Below the pieces are notes generated by a model that was not told where the DNA came from, did no database searches, and saw only the letters and a program-made list of their open reading frames with translations. A program made the translations under genes and the position numbers. This document shows, in pieces, positions 4,543-6,309 of a stretch of DNA of 6,309 nt. The first letter of the stretch is position 1. The number at the start of each line of letters is the position of its first letter. The stretch comes from an uncultured Verrucomicrobiota bacterium (GTDB lineage: Bacteria; Verrucomicrobiota; Verrucomicrobiia; Limisphaerales; UBA9464), in contig CAIYFP010000265.1 in NCBI GenBank assembly GCA_903925515.1, forward strand, positions 1 through 6,309. Direction: 5' to 3'.

Positions 4543-5214
4543 ATGCCTTTTGACGAGACCGAGTTTGTGGACCGTGAGTTCCCCTCCACCCCCGCCCCGG
4601 GCACGTCCTACGCCCGGCCCCAGGGCCTCCATGGGGCGGCTTCATCCCGCGCACCCTCCCGCGAGGACCTCGACGCCCAGGTGACGTCCACCCAGCAGCA
4701 GCTCGCCAAGCTTCGCGAGGCGCAGGAACAACTCGAGCGGGCCAAGGCCGAGCTCGAGGAAATGCGCCGCCGCCGCGCCGAGTTCCAAACCGGTCGCGCC
4801 GAGATGCAGGACCAACTCACGCGCGCCGTTAGCATCCTGGGGAATGCCGAGTTCGAGGCACGCCGCTCCGCGGAGCAAATGAGCAAGTCGCTCGCCGGCA
4901 TCCGTCACTACCTTGACCAAGTTCAGGCCGTGGACGAGCAGGCATGGACCGACTCCGACTGGACCCAGAACCTAAGCAGCGCCCTCGGCGTCATTGACTC
5001 CGCGCGCATGGAACTCCATTCCGCCCGCCTCCTCTGGCCCGTCCTCGACGGCGAGAAACCCTTCCCCGTCCCCGCGTCCCAGTCCTCCGCCGCCAGCCTT
5101 GCCGACCTTCCGCTCCCAAGGCTCCTCAGGCTCGGGCTCGCCCTCACGTGGCCCCTTCTCGTCGCCTCCCTGGTCGCCATCATGGTCCTTGCGCTTTCCC
5201 TCAACCGCCGTTGA
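4543..5214 (+). CDS. Coiled-coil protein with C-terminal membrane anchor
   Basis: This 223-residue protein is not from a family I can name. The N-terminal 40 residues are low in structure (PSTPAPGTSY, ASSRAPSRED). Residues about 41-128 are a long coiled coil with heptad-like QQQLAKLREAQEQLERAKAE and ELEEMRRRRAEF, continuing more loosely through MQDQLTRAVSI to LDQVQAVDEQ. A second helical part (about 139-168) includes a Trp-containing turn, TDSDWTQNLSSALG. After a Pro/Ser linker, residues 196-220 (LGLALTWPLLVASLVAIMVL) form a single membrane helix ending in NRR. It should be tail-anchored with the coiled coil in the cytoplasm. ATG 4543 is preferred over TTG 4528, which adds only five residues; neither has a clear ribosome site. 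The next gene starts four bases after its stop, so the two probably form an operon. Confidence 0.85.
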   Translation: MPFDETEFVDREFPSTPAPGTSYARPQGLHGAASSRAPSREDLDAQVTSTQQQLAKLREAQEQLERAKAELEEMRRRRAEFQTGRAEMQDQLTRAVSILGNAEFEARRSAEQMSKSLAGIRHYLDQVQAVDEQAWTDSDWTQNLSSALGVIDSARMELHSARLLWPVLDGEKPFPVPASQSSAASLADLPLPRLLRLGLALTWPLLVASLVAIMVLALSLNRR

Positions 5215-5218
5215 CCCC

Positions 5219-5764
5219 ATGGCGCTCTTCCGCAAGCGCAAGGACCCCATCGACGCGAGGTCGCGTGCCCTGAACGACGAGATCAAGCGGCTCGAGCGAG
5301 AGATCCGTGACCTCGGCAAGGCGCCCTCCGCCGTCGCACCCAGCCGGAAAGGATCCAGCGTTTCCAACCCTCCGACCTCCACTCCCGCCTCGCCAAGCCC
5401 CACCCCAAGCCTTTCCCGGCCGGGGCAGGAATCCGTCCCTCGCCCCTCGCCCATGGCGCCTCCCGACCCTCGCTTCCACGCATCCCTGCCCGTTCTCGAT
5501 GCCGCCCATGACCCGCTCGCCAGCCCCGTGGGTGCCCGCAAGTTCGATCTTCCCGCTGCATGGCAACGCTGGTCCGCACGCTTCACCGGCAAGTCCCCGG
5601 AACACCCTCGCCTCCCTCACTACCTCGCCTCGGGATCCGTGCATGGCCTGCGCCCGCTCCGCTACGAGAAGCGCGTCGCCCGCAACCGCTTCATCGGCCT
5701 CTTCGTCCTCCTCGTCATCGTCCTGACCGGGCTTGCCCGCGTGTACATCCTGAACCTCAGGTAG
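5219..5764 (+). CDS. Short coiled-coil, Pro/Ser-rich protein with C-terminal membrane anchor
   Basis: This 181-residue protein has no family I recognise. It opens with a basic stretch (MALFRKRKDP), then a short charged coiled coil (about 13-34, RALNDEIKRLEREIRDLG). A disordered Pro/Ser-rich linker (36-85) follows. The segment 108-150 is conserved-looking, with FDLPAAWQRW and LPHYLASGSVHGLRPLRYEK. Residues 157-178 (RFIGLFVLLVIVLTGLARVY) form one membrane helix with a four-residue tail. It is tail-anchored like its upstream neighbour, from which it is separated by four bases; the two proteins may pair through their coiled coils. No ribosome site is evident, which fits translational coupling. 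It converges on miaA, and the coding regions overlap by eight bases at their 3' ends (5757-5764). Confidence 0.82.
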   Translation: MALFRKRKDPIDARSRALNDEIKRLEREIRDLGKAPSAVAPSRKGSSVSNPPTSTPASPSPTPSLSRPGQESVPRPSPMAPPDPRFHASLPVLDAAHDPLASPVGARKFDLPAAWQRWSARFTGKSPEHPRLPHYLASGSVHGLRPLRYEKRVARNRFIGLFVLLVIVLTGLARVYILNLR

Positions 5765-6309
5765 CCATCCGCGCCATCATGCGCGCCGCCGTCTCGCCCG
5801 CGCCCTCCCCGGACGCCACCTCGAGCCATTCGAGGTCCGTTTGCCTGCGGAACCACGTCCCCTGCCGACGCGCATACTGCCTCGTGCGCACCTTCACCTC
5901 CTCCACCGTCGCGAGGTAGCCCCGTGTCCCTTCGAGATGCTCCACGACTTGCCGGTATCCAATCGCCTGCATCGCCGTCCGGTTGCCTCGCAAGCCGCGC
6001 GCCAGCAAGCCGCGCACCTCCTCCACCAAGCCCTGCCCGAACATCGCGTCCACACGGAGCTCGATCCGCCGCGCAAGGTCCGACCGTTCCCGCGCCAACC
6101 CGAAGCTGCGCCCCGCCAGAGACGCCGCCCGCTCCGGCCACCGCGCCCTCTGCGTCGAGAACGGCTGGCCCGTCAGCCGGATCACTTCCACGGCCCGCAC
6201 CACCCTCCGGCGATTCGCCACGTCGATCTCGTCAAACGTCTCCCAGTCCTTCCGGGCCAGCTCGTCCAGCAACGCCTCCGTCGGCAGGGCCTCCAGCTCC
6301 GCCCGCAGC
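5757..6309 (-). CDS. miaA: tRNA dimethylallyltransferase, C-terminal part (cut by window edge)
   Basis: MiaA transfers a dimethylallyl group from dimethylallyl diphosphate to N6 of adenosine 37 in tRNAs that read codons starting with U, the first step toward ms2i6A. The window shows the last 183 residues and the stop codon (5759-5757), about 60 percent of a usual 300-residue enzyme; the ATP/GTP-type P-loop N-terminus lies beyond the right edge. Diagnostic stretches are LRAELEALPTEALLDELA, then DVANRRRVVRAVEVIRLTG with QPFS, the helical VEEVRGLLARG, NRTAMQAIGYRQVVEHLEG, and the tRNA-binding QYARRQGTWFRRQ near the C-terminus. The frame is uninterrupted to the edge. Codons are G-ending, fitting the - strand. 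It overlaps the convergent upstream gene by eight bases with no terminator visible between them. Confidence 0.96.
   Translation of the reverse strand, partial: LRAELEALPTEALLDELARKDWETFDEIDVANRRRVVRAVEVIRLTGQPFSTQRARWPERAASLAGRSFGLARERSDLARRIELRVDAMFGQGLVEEVRGLLARGLRGNRTAMQAIGYRQVVEHLEGTRGYLATVEEVKVRTRQYARRQGTWFRRQTDLEWLEVASGEGAGETAARMMARMAT

Overview
This is a GC-rich bacterial window. Nearly all + strand genes use C-ending codons (CTC, GTC, CGC, GCC), and the two - strand genes use G-ending codons (GTG, CTG, CGG, ACG). Most starts lack a clear Shine-Dalgarno site. Three things suggest the Verrucomicrobiota or a relative: the ECF sigma / membrane anti-sigma / Spy-like gene set, the many short membrane-anchored proteins of unknown function, and the dispersed intergenic repeats. 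That placement is inference from style, not from a marker gene. The only broadly conserved gene, miaA, is cut by the window edge.

Layout. Positions 1-731 hold no intact gene. They contain interleaved inverted repeats (1-162), a copy of a dispersed repeat (112-201), a decayed reading frame resembling the 3' end of an outer-membrane beta-barrel gene (about 208-636), and an inverted second repeat copy (637-677) with a partial third (680-691). Positions 732-2103 carry a two-gene + strand unit: an SGNH/GDSL esterase with a Tat-like lipoprotein signal, then a GNAT-like domain protein with a C-terminal membrane helix. Positions 2214-2594 encode a small secreted, Lys/Arg-rich protein, followed by a stem-loop terminator candidate. 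Positions 2703-4131 are a three-gene signalling operon: ECF sigma factor, single-pass anti-sigma candidate, and membrane-anchored periplasmic Spy/CnrX-like protein translationally coupled by ATGA. Another repeat copy (4181-4271) separates this operon from a convergent CPXCG cysteine-rich protein gene (4268-4447, - strand), whose stop codon lies inside the repeat. Divergent from it, two + strand genes (4543-5764) encode coiled-coil proteins with C-terminal membrane anchors. They converge, with an 8-base overlap, on the 3' part of miaA (- strand, 5757 to the window end).

The best candidate for an interesting system is the sigma / anti-sigma / Spy-like operon. Its architecture is like the CnrH-CnrY-CnrX nickel/cobalt regulators, but the sensor-like protein has no histidine or cysteine, which suggests a non-metal signal such as envelope or protein-folding stress. 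The repeat family and the decayed gene caught between two inverted copies are the second point of interest.
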